Below the pieces are notes generated by a model. The model was not told the DNA's origin. It saw only the letters and a program-made list of their open reading frames with translations, and searched no databases. This document shows, in pieces, positions 53,114-62,404 of a DNA stretch of 64,000 nt. The number at the start of each line of letters is the position of its first letter. Position 1 is the first letter of the stretch. The DNA is from an uncultured bacterium. GTDB taxonomy: Bacteria > Cyanobacteriota > Vampirovibrionia > Gastranaerophilales > Gastranaerophilaceae. The stretch lies in the NCBI GenBank assembly GCA_958366705.1, contig CATXCB010000012.1, positions 1-64,000 on the forward strand. The letters are read 5' to 3'. A program made the translations under genes and the position numbers.

Positions 53114-53806
53114 ATGAATAATATTATTAACAAGATTAAGGGAACTGTTGTTGTATCTGTCCAGGCAATGCCATCCGAACCGTTGTATCTGGAAAAATGT
53201 ATGGTTGCAATGATGAAATCAGTTGTATCAGGAGGTGCAGGAGCATTAAGAGTTGCCGGAGCAAGAGATGTAAGAAATGCAAAACGTCTGTTTAACGTGC
53301 CGGTAATAGGGTTAACAAAACCAAATGTTATTCCTAAAAACTGGAAAGAAATAGTTTATATCACACCAACTGTTAAAGAAGTAATTGAACTTGTAGAAGC
53401 AGGAGCGGATATTATTGCTACTGACGGAACTCTAAGAAAACGCCCGAATGGTGAAAAACTACAGGATTTAATAAAATATATTCATATAAATAAAAGACTT
53501 GCAATGGCTGATATTTCGACATTAGAAGAAGGCATCAAAGCTCAGGAAGCTGGCGCAGACATTTTATCAACAACCCTTGCAGGATACACATTAGAATCTG
53601 CTTCTTCACCATCTAACGAACCGGACTTTGAACTGCTTAAACAACTTGTAGAAAATACGAATTTACCTGTTGTACTGGAAGGCAGAATCTGGGAGCCAGA
53701 ACAGGTTAACAGAGCATTCGAACTCGGCGCACACTGTGTTGTCATTGGTTCTGCAATAACAAGACCACAGCTTATTACAAAAAGGTTTGTATTCAGAAAG
53801 AAGTAA
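53114..53806 (+). CDS. nanE: putative N-acetylmannosamine-6-phosphate 2-epimerase
   Basis: The 230-residue TIM-barrel enzyme interconverts ManNAc-6-P and GlcNAc-6-P. Family blocks are GTVVVSVQAMPSEPLY, GGAGALRVAG, VIGLTKP, ITPTVKEV, AGADIIATDGTLRKRPNG and the C-terminal VVIGSAITRPQ. A ROK kinase gene one step downstream fits amino-sugar salvage. No sialic acid lyase or transporter is in the window, so a role in recycling cell-wall amino sugars is equally possible. Confidence 0.9.
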   Translation: MNNIINKIKGTVVVSVQAMPSEPLYLEKCMVAMMKSVVSGGAGALRVAGARDVRNAKRLFNVPVIGLTKPNVIPKNWKEIVYITPTVKEVIELVEAGADIIATDGTLRKRPNGEKLQDLIKYIHINKRLAMADISTLEEGIKAQEAGADILSTTLAGYTLESASSPSNEPDFELLKQLVENTNLPVVLEGRIWEPEQVNRAFELGAHCVVIGSAITRPQLITKRFVFRKK

Positions 53807-53812
53807 TAAAAA

Positions 53813-54016
53813 ATGAAAATATTTCCAATAAAAGTTCTGTCTCCGGCAGACAAAATTAATAACTTTATTAAAATCATAGAACAAGCTCCCTTATCATCCA
53901 AACCACAGTATGATAAAGAAGTAAGCATTTTGAATGCCAAATTTACAATAAGAGAACTTCGTTCTATATACAAAGACGGGCTTAAACAATTGAACCGTGA
54001 TAAATTTGAGAAATAA
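53813..54016 (+). CDS. small protein of unknown function (67 residues)
   Basis: This short gene lies between nanE and the ROK kinase, with 6 and 15 bases of spacing. The product is helical and lysine-rich, with the end LRSIYKDGLKQLNRDKFEK and no known motif. Its place inside a tight operon makes it credible; its function is unknown. Confidence 0.6.
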   Translation: MKIFPIKVLSPADKINNFIKIIEQAPLSSKPQYDKEVSILNAKFTIRELRSIYKDGLKQLNRDKFEK

Positions 54017-54031
54017 AATGAGGGGTATAAA

Positions 54032-54916
54032 ATGAAGAAAGCTCTAGCAATTGATGTCGGCGGCACCAAAATATACAGTGCTATCATTAATGAACAGGGA
54101 AAAATAATAAGTGATATCGAAAAAACGCCAACTCCAAAAACTTTTGAAGATATAAAAACAGCATTCAAATCAATTATACAAAAACAAGAAGCGAATGTTG
54201 ATATTATAGCTTTTTCAACCTGCGGAGCAGTAAACAATTCAAACACCGGAATTCTTGGCTCCACCGGAAACATTGCAGAAGGTTATCCGACAATGCCATT
54301 TACTGAACTTTCAGACAAACCTGTGTTTGTAGAAAATGATGCAAATTGTGCAGCCTGGGCTGAGCATGAAATCGGAGCATCTAAAGGCTGCTCAACTTCT
54401 GTCATGATTACACTTGGAACTGGTGTTGGCGGCGGAATTATTATTAATAATAAACTTCTAAAAGGTCAAAATGGAGCTGCAGGAGAAATGCATTTTAAAA
54501 TGTACACTGATAAAAGAAGAAAATGCTCCTGCGGTTCATGGGATTGCTTTGAAATTTATGCATCCGGAACAGGTTTAAAACTTACAGCAGAAGAAATGCT
54601 TAATAACAAAGAGGTAACAACATACGATGTTATTGCCGGAGCAAGAGAACACAATCCGCAAATGATATCAATTCTTCAAAGATGGGAAGAAGATATAACA
54701 AACGGGCTTATTGGACTAGCTAACCTTTTTGACCCTGAATGCATTGTCCTTTCCGGTTCAATGGCAGAATTTGTGAATACTGAAAAAATTGAACAACAGG
54801 TAAATTCTGAAATTGTAACAACACCAACAAAAGTCTATAAAGCAACTGCAGGAAATTATTCTGGCATGATTGGTGCTGCCCTTTTAGCCTTTCAAAAAGG
54901 AGAATTAAATGGGTAA
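54032..54916 (+). CDS. ROK-family sugar kinase (glucokinase or N-acetylmannosamine kinase type)
   Basis: The 294-residue kinase has the ATP-binding AIDVGGTKIYSA at the N-terminus, VENDANCAAWAEH near residue 108, GTGVGGGIIINNKL near 130, and the ROK zinc motif CSCGSWDCFE (about 169-178). ROK kinases phosphorylate glucose, ManNAc, GlcNAc and other hexoses. Being next to nanE favours an amino-sugar substrate, but this is context only. A GAGGGG ribosome binding site precedes the ATG. It overlaps the next small gene by eight bases. Confidence 0.88.
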   Translation: MKKALAIDVGGTKIYSAIINEQGKIISDIEKTPTPKTFEDIKTAFKSIIQKQEANVDIIAFSTCGAVNNSNTGILGSTGNIAEGYPTMPFTELSDKPVFVENDANCAAWAEHEIGASKGCSTSVMITLGTGVGGGIIINNKLLKGQNGAAGEMHFKMYTDKRRKCSCGSWDCFEIYASGTGLKLTAEEMLNNKEVTTYDVIAGAREHNPQMISILQRWEEDITNGLIGLANLFDPECIVLSGSMAEFVNTEKIEQQVNSEIVTTPTKVYKATAGNYSGMIGAALLAFQKGELNG

Positions 54917-55133
54917 ATCTAAGTCCAGAATTTTTAGAAAAGGGATAAACAATCAATTTACCAGAATGTCAAGAGAAGATGCAATAACAACAGCTGCAAA
55001 ACATTTAAATACCGGCTGCAGTGATGAAGCACACAGCCTTATCACGATGTTCGGACTATCCGCAGAAGAAATTCTCGAAGCTGGCGCCAGTTATGAATCC
55101 GTTGTTGCAATGAAAAATATTTTTGAAAAATAA
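54909..55133 (+). CDS. small protein of unknown function (74 residues)
   Basis: The product begins with a basic MGKSKSRIFRKG and then forms a helical bundle-like segment (SREDAITTAAKHLNTG, GLSAEEILEAGASYE). It has no known family. It overlaps the ROK gene by eight bases and the UbiA gene by one base (TAATG), so translation is likely coupled on both sides. It may be an adaptor or regulator of its neighbours, but nothing in the sequence proves that. Confidence 0.65.
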   Translation: MGKSKSRIFRKGINNQFTRMSREDAITTAAKHLNTGCSDEAHSLITMFGLSAEEILEAGASYESVVAMKNIFEK

Positions 55134-56110
55134 TGAACAAATTAAAAACTTTTTTTAATAAAATTTTTTTCTGGCTTAAATGCGCAAGATTATATTCAGT
55201 CCCAATCACACTTTTAAGCTGGCTTGTCATATTTATTTATTCAATAAAAGACGGAGGGTATCCCATTCTTGGGCTAATAGCGCTTATTGGAATATGTCTT
55301 GTTCATCTTGCTACGAATTTAATAGATGATTATATTGATTACAAGGTTTTAAGTAAAGATAAAAACTTTGTAAAAGCTGGCAGAGACCACAAATGTGCTT
55401 ACTTGAGAACTAATCAGGCAACTGTTGACGATTTACGAAATGTTATTATAACATTCCTGACAATTGCAGCCATAACAGGAGCCGTGTTATTTTTCACATC
55501 AGGTCCAATGGTTATTATTTTTGCACTGATAGCTCTATTAATTGCTATAGCTTACCCGAAATTTTCCATGAACGGACTGGGAGAAGTTCTGGTAATAATA
55601 GCCTATGGACCGCTGATGTTTGAAGGGGTTTATTACGTTATGACAAAAGAATTATCTATTAATGTAATACTACTCTCAATTGCCTGCGTTATGTTCGTAA
55701 ATACAATTCTTTATGCACACATGCTAATGGATTTTGACGGAGATAAAAAAGCAAATAAAACTACACTTTGCTTAAAAATGAAAACAAAACAAAATGCCTT
55801 GAATCTGCTTCCTGTATTTTACATAATAAGCTACATAATGATTGGTTATATTGCTTATAAAAGCCTGAACTATCTGTACTTTGCAACATATATAACAATC
55901 CCGATGGTAGTCGAATTGTATAACTCATTAAAAATTTATAATGAAAGCCGGGAGACCCTGCCTGCAAATCCATTCTGGAACCACCCTCTGGACAATTGGA
56001 ATGAACTCAAAGACACATATAATGCATCCTTTTATTTAAGATTTTATATGGCTAGAAATATAACAAATTTTTTCATGATTTTAACATGTATTGCAATAAT
56101 ACTCGGGTAA
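55133..56110 (+). CDS. UbiA-family prenyltransferase
   Basis: The 325-residue membrane enzyme has about eight helices and the two Asp-rich motifs for prenyl diphosphate: NLIDDYIDYKV near residue 62 and DFDGDKKANKT near 200. Family members attach prenyl chains to quinone precursors (UbiA, MenA), haem or sugars. No quinone pathway gene is adjacent, so the acceptor is unknown. It is the last gene of the nanE operon. Confidence 0.85.
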   Translation: MNKLKTFFNKIFFWLKCARLYSVPITLLSWLVIFIYSIKDGGYPILGLIALIGICLVHLATNLIDDYIDYKVLSKDKNFVKAGRDHKCAYLRTNQATVDDLRNVIITFLTIAAITGAVLFFTSGPMVIIFALIALLIAIAYPKFSMNGLGEVLVIIAYGPLMFEGVYYVMTKELSINVILLSIACVMFVNTILYAHMLMDFDGDKKANKTTLCLKMKTKQNALNLLPVFYIISYIMIGYIAYKSLNYLYFATYITIPMVVELYNSLKIYNESRETLPANPFWNHPLDNWNELKDTYNASFYLRFYMARNITNFFMILTCIAIILG

Positions 56111-56284
56111 AAATTTAATATATTAAGAATTATTAAGAAGCAAGAGCCCCCAAAAAGCTTATAAACAAAGGATTTTAAAAATTAATATATATTTTTTCAA
56201 TACAAAATAGCACTTTTTTAAATCAGAAATTGTTTATATAAATGTAAGCGATTTGAGAATAGATTTAGTAAAAAAGGAGAATAT

Positions 56285-56473
56285 ATGGCGAGAGTTTTGA
56301 TTTCAATGCCTGAAGAATTTTTAAACAGAATTGACCAGGTTGCAGATGGTGAAAATCGTTCCAGAAGCGAACTTATCAGAGAAGCACTAAGAACTTATAT
56401 TTACAAACAAAAAATTAAAGAATCAACAGGTGCACTCCAAAATGCTAATCTATTAGAGTCGTTGTTGAGTTAA
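56285..56473 (+). CDS. ribbon-helix-helix (CopG/NikR-type) DNA-binding protein
   Basis: The 62-residue protein is essentially one RHH domain: beta strand MARVLISMPEE, then helices FLNRIDQVADG and SRSELIREALRTYIYKQK. It would bind DNA as a dimer. There is no adjacent toxin gene, so it is not obviously an antitoxin. An AAAAGGAG ribosome binding site precedes the ATG. It forms a single-gene unit ended by the hairpin at 56513. Confidence 0.9.
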   Translation: MARVLISMPEEFLNRIDQVADGENRSRSELIREALRTYIYKQKIKESTGALQNANLLESLLS

Positions 56474-56512
56474 TCAAAAGGCAAGGAAAAAGGCGAAACA
56501 GATTTGGGAAAC

Positions 56513-56556
56513 AATATATAGAAGCCCTCGATTTAGTTCGGGGGCTTCTATATATT
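56513..56556 (+). terminator. intrinsic terminator after the RHH gene
   Basis: A perfect 15-bp stem (56513-56527 against 56542-56556, core AGAAGCCC/GGGCTTCT) with an inner TCGA-TTCG pairing follows the RHH gene by 40 bases. Confidence 0.85.
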
Positions 56557-56610
56557 AATCTTAATATTTATATTTATTCCTTGCTGTACAAGCAATGCTA
56601 ATAATTCAAA

Positions 56611-57261
56611 CTATTTTCTGCCAAAATATACAGCTTCTGCAAACTCTTCACCGTATTTTTCTTTTAATTCCATATATTTTGCAGATTGACGTATTTTATC
56701 ATTTTCAATTGAAACTTTAGAATTATTTTTAACACTATCAGCATTCTCAACAGAATTTTTAGCAGTATTTAATTTAGAATTTTTCAAAGACAGACTATCG
56801 TTTTGTTTATGAGAATCTAAGCGTTCAGAAACAGATATTGACTCATTAGTAACATTAGTATCAATTTCATCTGCTGCGTTTTTAGGATTTTGAGGAACTA
56901 ATTTACGTTCATAACGTCTTTGAGATTTCATTTCTGTAGACATTCTTTTGTATTGCTTACCTTTTTGGCTAAAATCTCTAGCATCAAGTTTCTCTTTAAT
57001 AAAAGCATCTAAATTTTCTTTTGAAATATTATCACCTTCAAATTTTTGAAAAACCTTATAACCGAGCGCTTTTAATTTACCGACGAATTTCGCATCTTCA
57101 CTATCCGGCACTGAAATTCTGGCATGTCCGGTTTTGCTTTTTCCAATAAGACCATTTGGATATGATTCAATAAGTTCTTTTAACTTTGCTTTCTTTGCTG
57201 AGTTTACTCCAGCCTGTGTAATAGAAATTCTGTAAGTTGACCCGAAATTAATATCTGACAT
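56611..57261 (-). CDS. uncharacterised protein with N-terminal INFGS element
   Basis: The 216-residue protein is not recognised. Residues 1-90 look like a compact domain (ISITQAGVNSAKKAKLKELIESYPNG split, then KFVGKLKALGYKVFQKFEG). The rest is low-complexity, rich in Lys, Asn, Ser and Asp, and probably disordered or coiled. No signal peptide is present. The opening SDINFGS recalls the F-[ST]-G element of other unknown proteins here, though the residue order differs. A GGAGAAT ribosome binding site precedes the ATG. Confidence 0.6.
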   Translation of the reverse strand: MSDINFGSTYRISITQAGVNSAKKAKLKELIESYPNGLIGKSKTGHARISVPDSEDAKFVGKLKALGYKVFQKFEGDNISKENLDAFIKEKLDARDFSQKGKQYKRMSTEMKSQRRYERKLVPQNPKNAADEIDTNVTNESISVSERLDSHKQNDSLSLKNSKLNTAKNSVENADSVKNNSKVSIENDKIRQSAKYMELKEKYGEEFAEAVYFGRK

Positions 57262-57361
57262 ATAAATTCTCCTTTTTAAAATTATAAACCCCGTAAAATT
57301 ATTTTTTGCGAAAAGTTTTAAAAATATATTTGTTATATAATAAATTTACGAGGTAATTATT

Positions 57362-57718
57362 ATGCTATTAGAATTTTTACATTCAAAAATACACAGAGCC
57401 ACAGTAACTGATGCAAATTTAAACTATGTAGGCTCTATTACGATTGATGAAACGCTATTAAAAGCTGCAAATATAAAAGAGTGGCAAAAAGTTGAAATTC
57501 TTGATGTTAACAATGGTGAAAGATTCCAAACTTATGTCATAAAAGGAAAAGCCGATTCAGGTCAAATTTGCCTTAACGGTGCCGCAGCAAGAAAAGTTCA
57601 ACCTGGAGATAAAGTTATTATTGTAACCTACGGACGGTTCAAGGAAGAAGAAATTAAAGACTTTAAACCAACAATCGTTATTGTTGATGACAACAACAAA
57701 ATCATTGAACAAAAATAA
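57362..57718 (+). CDS. panD: aspartate 1-decarboxylase proenzyme
   Basis: The 118-residue pyruvoyl enzyme makes beta-alanine from aspartate for pantothenate and CoA synthesis. Self-cleavage occurs at G24-S25 (LNYVGSITID). K9, H11, Y22 and the LNGAAAR block near residue 72 are conserved. Length is normal. No panB or panC gene is adjacent. A GAGG ribosome binding site precedes the ATG. Confidence 0.96.
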   Translation: MLLEFLHSKIHRATVTDANLNYVGSITIDETLLKAANIKEWQKVEILDVNNGERFQTYVIKGKADSGQICLNGAAARKVQPGDKVIIVTYGRFKEEEIKDFKPTIVIVDDNNKIIEQK

Positions 57719-57752
57719 AAATGTTAAGTTTCTTAAAAATTTAAATTATTCT

Positions 57753-57798
57753 AAAAAGCTTATAAATTTTTTATTATTAAAAATAATATAAGCTTTTT
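57753..57798 (+). terminator. intrinsic terminator after panD
   Basis: The 12-bp stem AAAAAGCTTATA (57753-57764) against TATAAGCTTTTT (57787-57798) has further AT pairing inside and ends in a T run. The rest of the 270-base gap before glnA is AT-rich; I find no clear riboswitch or NtcA site in it. Confidence 0.75.
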
Positions 57799-57988
57799 TT
57801 AATAAAATATAACAAAATATTTAAATACTTAGAAAAACAATTTAACAAATAATCATTAAAAATAAATTCACAAAACACTCTTTATATAATCTTTACACTC
57901 AAAAACTTGACCTTTTGATTGAAACTTCTTATTCTAGTAAAGTAATCTGTATAAGAATAGAGGACAAAGACTGAGAAAGAGGTTATTT

Positions 57989-59353
57989 ATGACAGAGTTT
58001 AAATATGCCAGACTTGATGGTAAAGGTTTCACCAGAGAAGAAGTTAAACAACTTATTATTGAATACAATATAAAATTCATAAAACTACAATTTGTTGATA
58101 TTAATGGACAGGTGAAAAATATTTCAATACCGTCTGAACAAATTGATAAAGCTCTTGATAATGAAATAATGCTTGATGGTTCTTCAATAAAAGGTTTTAG
58201 AAGTATTGAAACTTCAGATATGTTCTTCCATCCGGATATCAATAGTTTTCAAATTTTACCTTGGAGAGAACATAACGGAATAAATTCAGCAAGATTAATC
58301 TGTGATATTTATAATGCTGACGGAACTCCATTTGAAGGATGCCCTAGATGTAATCTAAAAAGAGTTATGGAAGCCGCAGAAAAAATGGGATTCTCAATGA
58401 ATATAGGTCCGGAAGCTGAATTTTTCTTATTTGCAAAAGATAAAAACGGAGATGTCACAACTGAAACTCAGGATAGAGCAGGTTATTATGATGTAGGCCC
58501 AGAAGACCTTGGAGAAGATGTCCGCTCTGATATCGTATTAACACTACAAGAAATGGGATTTGATATCGAAGCTTCCCACCATGAAGTCGCAGATGGACAG
58601 CACGAAATAGATTTTAGATATGCAGATATTTTAACCGCCGCAGATAATGTTACAACTTTCAAAATCGCAGTCAAAGCAATTGCGGCAAAACATAATCTGC
58701 ATGCGACATTTATGCCAAAGCCAATATTTGGAATTAATGGTTCTGGCATGCACTGTAATATCTCTTTATTTAAAGATGGCAAAAATGCGTTTTATGATGA
58801 AAATGCAGAATATCAACTTTCAGATGTAGCAAAATATTCTGTAGGCGGAATGCTAAAACACGTAAAAAGTATTACCGCAATTACAAATCCGCTGGTTAAC
58901 AGCTATAAAAGACTTGTTCCTGGATACGAAGCTCCTGTATACTTAGCTTGGTCACTTGCCAACAGAAGTGCATTGTTAAGAGTTCCTGCAAAGCGAGGAG
59001 TGTCTACTCGTGTAGAATTGAGATCTCCGGATCCTGCTTGTAACCCATATTTAGCCTTTGCCTCAATATTAGAAGCTTGCCTGGACGGAATTAGAAACAA
59101 AATTGACCCGCCAGCACCTGTAGAAAGCAATATTTACAAATTAACATCAAAAGAACGCAAAAAACAGAGAATAGATTCTTTACCCGGAAGTCTATCTGAC
59201 GCATTAGAACAAATGGATAAATCTCTAGTTGTTCAGGCTGCTCTTGGCGAACATATTTTTAAAGAATTCAGGACCTCTAAGAAAAAAGAATGGGATTCTT
59301 TCAGAACCTACGTTTCACAATGGGAACTTGATAAATACCTAGAAAGATACTAA
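57989..59353 (+). CDS. glnA: glutamine synthetase type I
   Basis: The 454-residue enzyme makes glutamine from glutamate and ammonia. Motifs are the DGSSIKGF loop near residue 58, GPEAEFFLF near 140, HHEVADGQHEIDFRY near 200, NGSGMHCNISL near 252, and SPDPACNPYLAF near 345. The region where the adenylylated Tyr lies in GSI-beta reads NIYKLTSKERKKQRI, like the GSI-alpha subtype that is feedback-regulated and not adenylylated. A GAAAGAGG ribosome binding site precedes the ATG. It is monocistronic. Confidence 0.96.
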   Translation: MTEFKYARLDGKGFTREEVKQLIIEYNIKFIKLQFVDINGQVKNISIPSEQIDKALDNEIMLDGSSIKGFRSIETSDMFFHPDINSFQILPWREHNGINSARLICDIYNADGTPFEGCPRCNLKRVMEAAEKMGFSMNIGPEAEFFLFAKDKNGDVTTETQDRAGYYDVGPEDLGEDVRSDIVLTLQEMGFDIEASHHEVADGQHEIDFRYADILTAADNVTTFKIAVKAIAAKHNLHATFMPKPIFGINGSGMHCNISLFKDGKNAFYDENAEYQLSDVAKYSVGGMLKHVKSITAITNPLVNSYKRLVPGYEAPVYLAWSLANRSALLRVPAKRGVSTRVELRSPDPACNPYLAFASILEACLDGIRNKIDPPAPVESNIYKLTSKERKKQRIDSLPGSLSDALEQMDKSLVVQAALGEHIFKEFRTSKKKEWDSFRTYVSQWELDKYLERY

Positions 59354-59362
59354 AAAAATTTG

Positions 59363-59390
59363 AAAGACCTCTTTTTAGAGGTCTTTTTAT
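59363..59390 (+). terminator. intrinsic terminator after glnA
   Basis: Stem AAAGACCTCT (59363-59372) against AGAGGTCTTT (59377-59386) with a TTTT loop, followed by TTTATAT. Confidence 0.9.
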
Positions 59391-59447
59391 ATATAAGAAC
59401 TTTACTTATAATTTTTTTTTGTGTTAAAATGAGATTGTAATAAAAAT

Positions 59448-59520
59448 GGGCTTGTAGCTCAGTCGGTAGAGCAGTTGACTCTTAATCAATTGGTCGTGGG
59501 TTCGAGTCCCACCGGGCCCA
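59448..59520 (+). tRNA. tRNA-Lys (CTT)
   Basis: A 73-nt cloverleaf. The acceptor pairs GGGCTTG with CGGGCCC (two G-U pairs), the D arm is GCTC/GAGC, and the anticodon stem GTTGA/TCAAT carries loop CTCTTAA (CTT). The T arm is GTGGG-TTCGAGT-CCCAC. CCA is not encoded. Confidence 0.96.
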
Positions 59521-59625
59521 AGTTTATAAAAAAACGGTTCTTTACAAATAGGTTATAAAATATCCATCTGAACCAATTTTATAGTTTGTGTAAGTGTTTT
59601 AGTTTAAATAAGAGAAGGGGTAAAA

Positions 59626-61488
59626 ATGGTTTGTACACTAGATAAAAATAGGGTGAATACTATCAGAAAAGCTTTACAAGCTTTAGGTAAAAAGAATTTT
59701 GTTTTTATTATGCATAATGGAAGTTTTCCTTCTGTTGAGGGCGAAAATACCGGATTTGGCACAATAAATTCGAACGGCGGTAAAAACTTCTTGAACTACG
59801 CCTCAGGCTTATTTGATGCCATCCAAATGGGACCTGCAGGGAAAACAAAAACATCCGATTCTTCACCATATACAGGAACTATTTTTTCAAATAATCCTTT
59901 ATTTATTGATTTAAAATCGCTTACAACAGATAAGTGGCACAATATTTTATCAGAAAAAACATTTGAGGATATCGTATCTAACAATCCAAACAAAGATACT
60001 AATAGAACAAGTTATTCTTATATAATAAAAAGACAAGCTGAAGCTTTATCTGAAGCCTATGAAAACTTCTTAAAATTAAATGATAAAGAATTAAATAAAG
60101 AGTTTGAAAAATACAAGAAAGAAAATGATACATGGTTGTCAAAAGACAGCTTATATGAAGCGCTATCAATTGAACATGGCACAGATTTCTGGCCAAAATG
60201 GAAAAGCGCAATGGATAAAAATTTATTTAATCCTAAAACAGAAGAAGAAAAAACAGCTTATCAAAAAAGAATTGAAGAAGTTTCAAAACAATATACTAAA
60301 GAAATTGATGAGTATAAATTTATACAATTTGTATTAAACAAACAAAATTTAGAAACCAAAAAACTTGCAGATTCCAAAGGTATAAAAATGATTGCCGATA
60401 GACAGGTAGCATTCTCAGACAGAGACACCTGGGCTTATCAATCATTATTTCTGGAAGGGTGGAGTCTTGGCTGCCCTCCTGATTATTTTTCAAAAGACGG
60501 ACAAGCATGGGGCTTCCCTGTTATCAATCCTGAAAAACTTTATAACGAAGATGGTTCTTTAGGAGAAGCAGGAATCTTAATGAAAAACCTATTCAAAAAA
60601 ATGTTTAAAGAAAACCCGGGTGGTGTTAGAATTGACCACATTGTAGGTTTAATAGATCCATGGGTTTACAAAGCAGGCAAAAAACCTATGCCGGAACAAG
60701 GTGCTGGCAGACTTTATTCATCTCCTGAACATCCGGAATTGAACAAATATGCAATAGCAAAATTAGAAGATTTAGACAGTACACTAAGCTCTGATAATGA
60801 AAAACGTGTAAAAACACTCTCAAAAGAACAAATTAAACTCTATGGCAGACTTATTGAAAAAATAGTTATTGCTGCAGCAAAAGAAGAAGGTTTAACTAAA
60901 GACTCTATTGTCTGCGAAGACCTTGGAACTTTAACAAATCCTGTTGCTGCTGTTATGAAAGAATATGAACTGCTTGGGATGAGACTTACACAATTTACTG
61001 TTCCAACAGAACCGGAAGATCCATACCGCTGCAAAAATATTACAGAAAAATGCTGGGCAATGGTTGGAACACATGATAACCAGCCGGTAACACTCTGGGC
61101 TAAAAATATGGTTCACACCCATGAGGGTTATTTGCATGTAAAAAATCTTGTCGAAGATTTATTTAAAGAAGAACAGGATAAAGATGCTCTTATTGTTAAA
61201 CTGACAAATGATGCAGAGTTTTTAAAAGAAACAAAACTTGTAGAATTATTTGCCTGCAAAGCTGAAAATATTCAAATGTTTTTCACAGACTTTTTCAACA
61301 TGGATAAAACATACAATACACCGGGGACATCAGGCGATAAAAACTGGAGTCTCAGACTTCCTGATAATTTTGAGAAAATGCAGACAATTAATTTGCCTCT
61401 AATTCTAAAAAAAGCTATAATATCAAGAGGAGAAGAATTTGCCGATGCAAATAAAAAAATAATAGAGGAACTTGATGAAATACAGTAA
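59626..61488 (+). CDS. malQ: divergent GH77 4-alpha-glucanotransferase
   Basis: The 620-residue enzyme rearranges alpha-1,4-glucans. GH77 landmarks are present: MIADRQVAFSDRDTWAYQ, LGCPPDYFSKDGQAWGFPVINP, the nucleophile Asp in GVRIDHIVGL near residue 335, the acid/base Glu in VCEDLGTL near 430, and VGTHDNQPVTLWA near 481. The N-terminal 130 residues are unlike common MalQ and include a GFGTINSNGG segment. It probably serves glycogen or maltodextrin use. No other glycogen gene is in the window. A GAGAAGGGG ribosome binding site precedes the ATG. Confidence 0.88.
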   Translation: MVCTLDKNRVNTIRKALQALGKKNFVFIMHNGSFPSVEGENTGFGTINSNGGKNFLNYASGLFDAIQMGPAGKTKTSDSSPYTGTIFSNNPLFIDLKSLTTDKWHNILSEKTFEDIVSNNPNKDTNRTSYSYIIKRQAEALSEAYENFLKLNDKELNKEFEKYKKENDTWLSKDSLYEALSIEHGTDFWPKWKSAMDKNLFNPKTEEEKTAYQKRIEEVSKQYTKEIDEYKFIQFVLNKQNLETKKLADSKGIKMIADRQVAFSDRDTWAYQSLFLEGWSLGCPPDYFSKDGQAWGFPVINPEKLYNEDGSLGEAGILMKNLFKKMFKENPGGVRIDHIVGLIDPWVYKAGKKPMPEQGAGRLYSSPEHPELNKYAIAKLEDLDSTLSSDNEKRVKTLSKEQIKLYGRLIEKIVIAAAKEEGLTKDSIVCEDLGTLTNPVAAVMKEYELLGMRLTQFTVPTEPEDPYRCKNITEKCWAMVGTHDNQPVTLWAKNMVHTHEGYLHVKNLVEDLFKEEQDKDALIVKLTNDAEFLKETKLVELFACKAENIQMFFTDFFNMDKTYNTPGTSGDKNWSLRLPDNFEKMQTINLPLILKKAIISRGEEFADANKKIIEELDEIQ

Positions 61489-62338
61489 AATTTTAAAATC
61501 AATATTAGTGCTAAGTATATTATTGTGCTCAAATCAAATAAGTTTTGGTTCAATAGCTACAGATGCAAAACTTCAATACAACAAGGGGATTGATTATTAT
61601 CAACTCGGACAGTTTGAAGAATCTGCATCATGTTTTAAAAAAGCTGTAGAGCTGGATCCGAATTACATTGATGCCTATTATAACCTTGGTTCAATACTAG
61701 AATACTTAAAACAGGATGAAGCGGCTTTAGCTGTATTTAAACAAATCATCCTGCGTAAACCTGATGATTATGAATCAGTATACAAAGCAGCAGTTCTAAG
61801 CAAAAAACTAGGAGAATATGAAAAGGCTAAAATGTACCTTACATTAATTCCTACAGACACACTTATAGGACAAAGAGCTAAACAGCTGGCATCTACAATG
61901 AATACAGATTTACCAACAGCTAAAGCTGAGCAAACAGCTCCTAAAAATTACGCTGAGGCTAATCCGAAAAACAATTCTGACGGTATGTACAGCGATATAG
62001 CAAGTCCGACGGGAGTAATTGCAGATAATTCCGGAAATTTATTTGTTGCAGGGTTTTCCGATAATACAATTTATAAAATAGGTCCTGATAATAAAAAAAT
62101 TGTTTACATAAAAAGTCAAAAAATAGATGGTCCTATTGGTTTGGCAATAGATAGCCCCGGAAATATTTATATAGCAAACTACAATAAAGATAATGTATTA
62201 AAAGTAGATAAAAACGGAGCTATAACAGAACTCATTTCAAATGTACAAAAGCCATATTGCATGTATGTAACTGGTAATTTATTGTTCATTTCATCACAAG
62301 GCAGTAATTCCGTTATTAGATACAAATTAGACAAATAA
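61475..62338 (+). CDS. exported TPR plus NHL/beta-propeller-like protein
   Basis: The 287-residue protein has a signal peptide (ILVLSILLCSNQISFG, cut near residue 27). Two to three TPR units follow (YNKGIDYYQLGQFEESASCF, AYYNLGSILEYLKQDEAAL). A C-terminal set of NHL-like blades comes last: SPTGVIADNSGNLFVAGF, PIGLAIDSPGNIYIAN, QKPYCMYVTGNLLFIS. Such pairs mediate protein binding in the periplasm. Too few blades are present for a whole propeller, so it may oligomerise or be degenerate. GAGG lies six bases before the ATG at 61475, preferred over a TTG at 61472. It overlaps malQ by 14 bases. Confidence 0.75.
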   Translation: MKYSKILKSILVLSILLCSNQISFGSIATDAKLQYNKGIDYYQLGQFEESASCFKKAVELDPNYIDAYYNLGSILEYLKQDEAALAVFKQIILRKPDDYESVYKAAVLSKKLGEYEKAKMYLTLIPTDTLIGQRAKQLASTMNTDLPTAKAEQTAPKNYAEANPKNNSDGMYSDIASPTGVIADNSGNLFVAGFSDNTIYKIGPDNKKIVYIKSQKIDGPIGLAIDSPGNIYIANYNKDNVLKVDKNGAITELISNVQKPYCMYVTGNLLFISSQGSNSVIRYKLDK

Positions 62339-62404
62339 TATCAATTATTATTCCTGATAAAAAAAAATTATCTACCTGACTTAATAATAAGCTGATATAA
62401 AAAT

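Noticed and set aside
53542..54273. 243-codon open frame on the minus strand across nanE and the ROK kinase
   Set aside because: It is antisense to two clearly conserved enzymes, has no motif of its own and a composition expected from the complement of coding sequence.
56285..56473. Antitoxin of a toxin-antitoxin pair
   Set aside because: The RHH protein is monocistronic with its own terminator and no small toxin-like gene lies on either side.
57890..57988. NtcA site or glutamine riboswitch upstream of glnA
   Set aside because: GTA-N8-TAC is not satisfied by the GTA-containing stretch near 57937, and the conserved glnA RNA motif is not visible.
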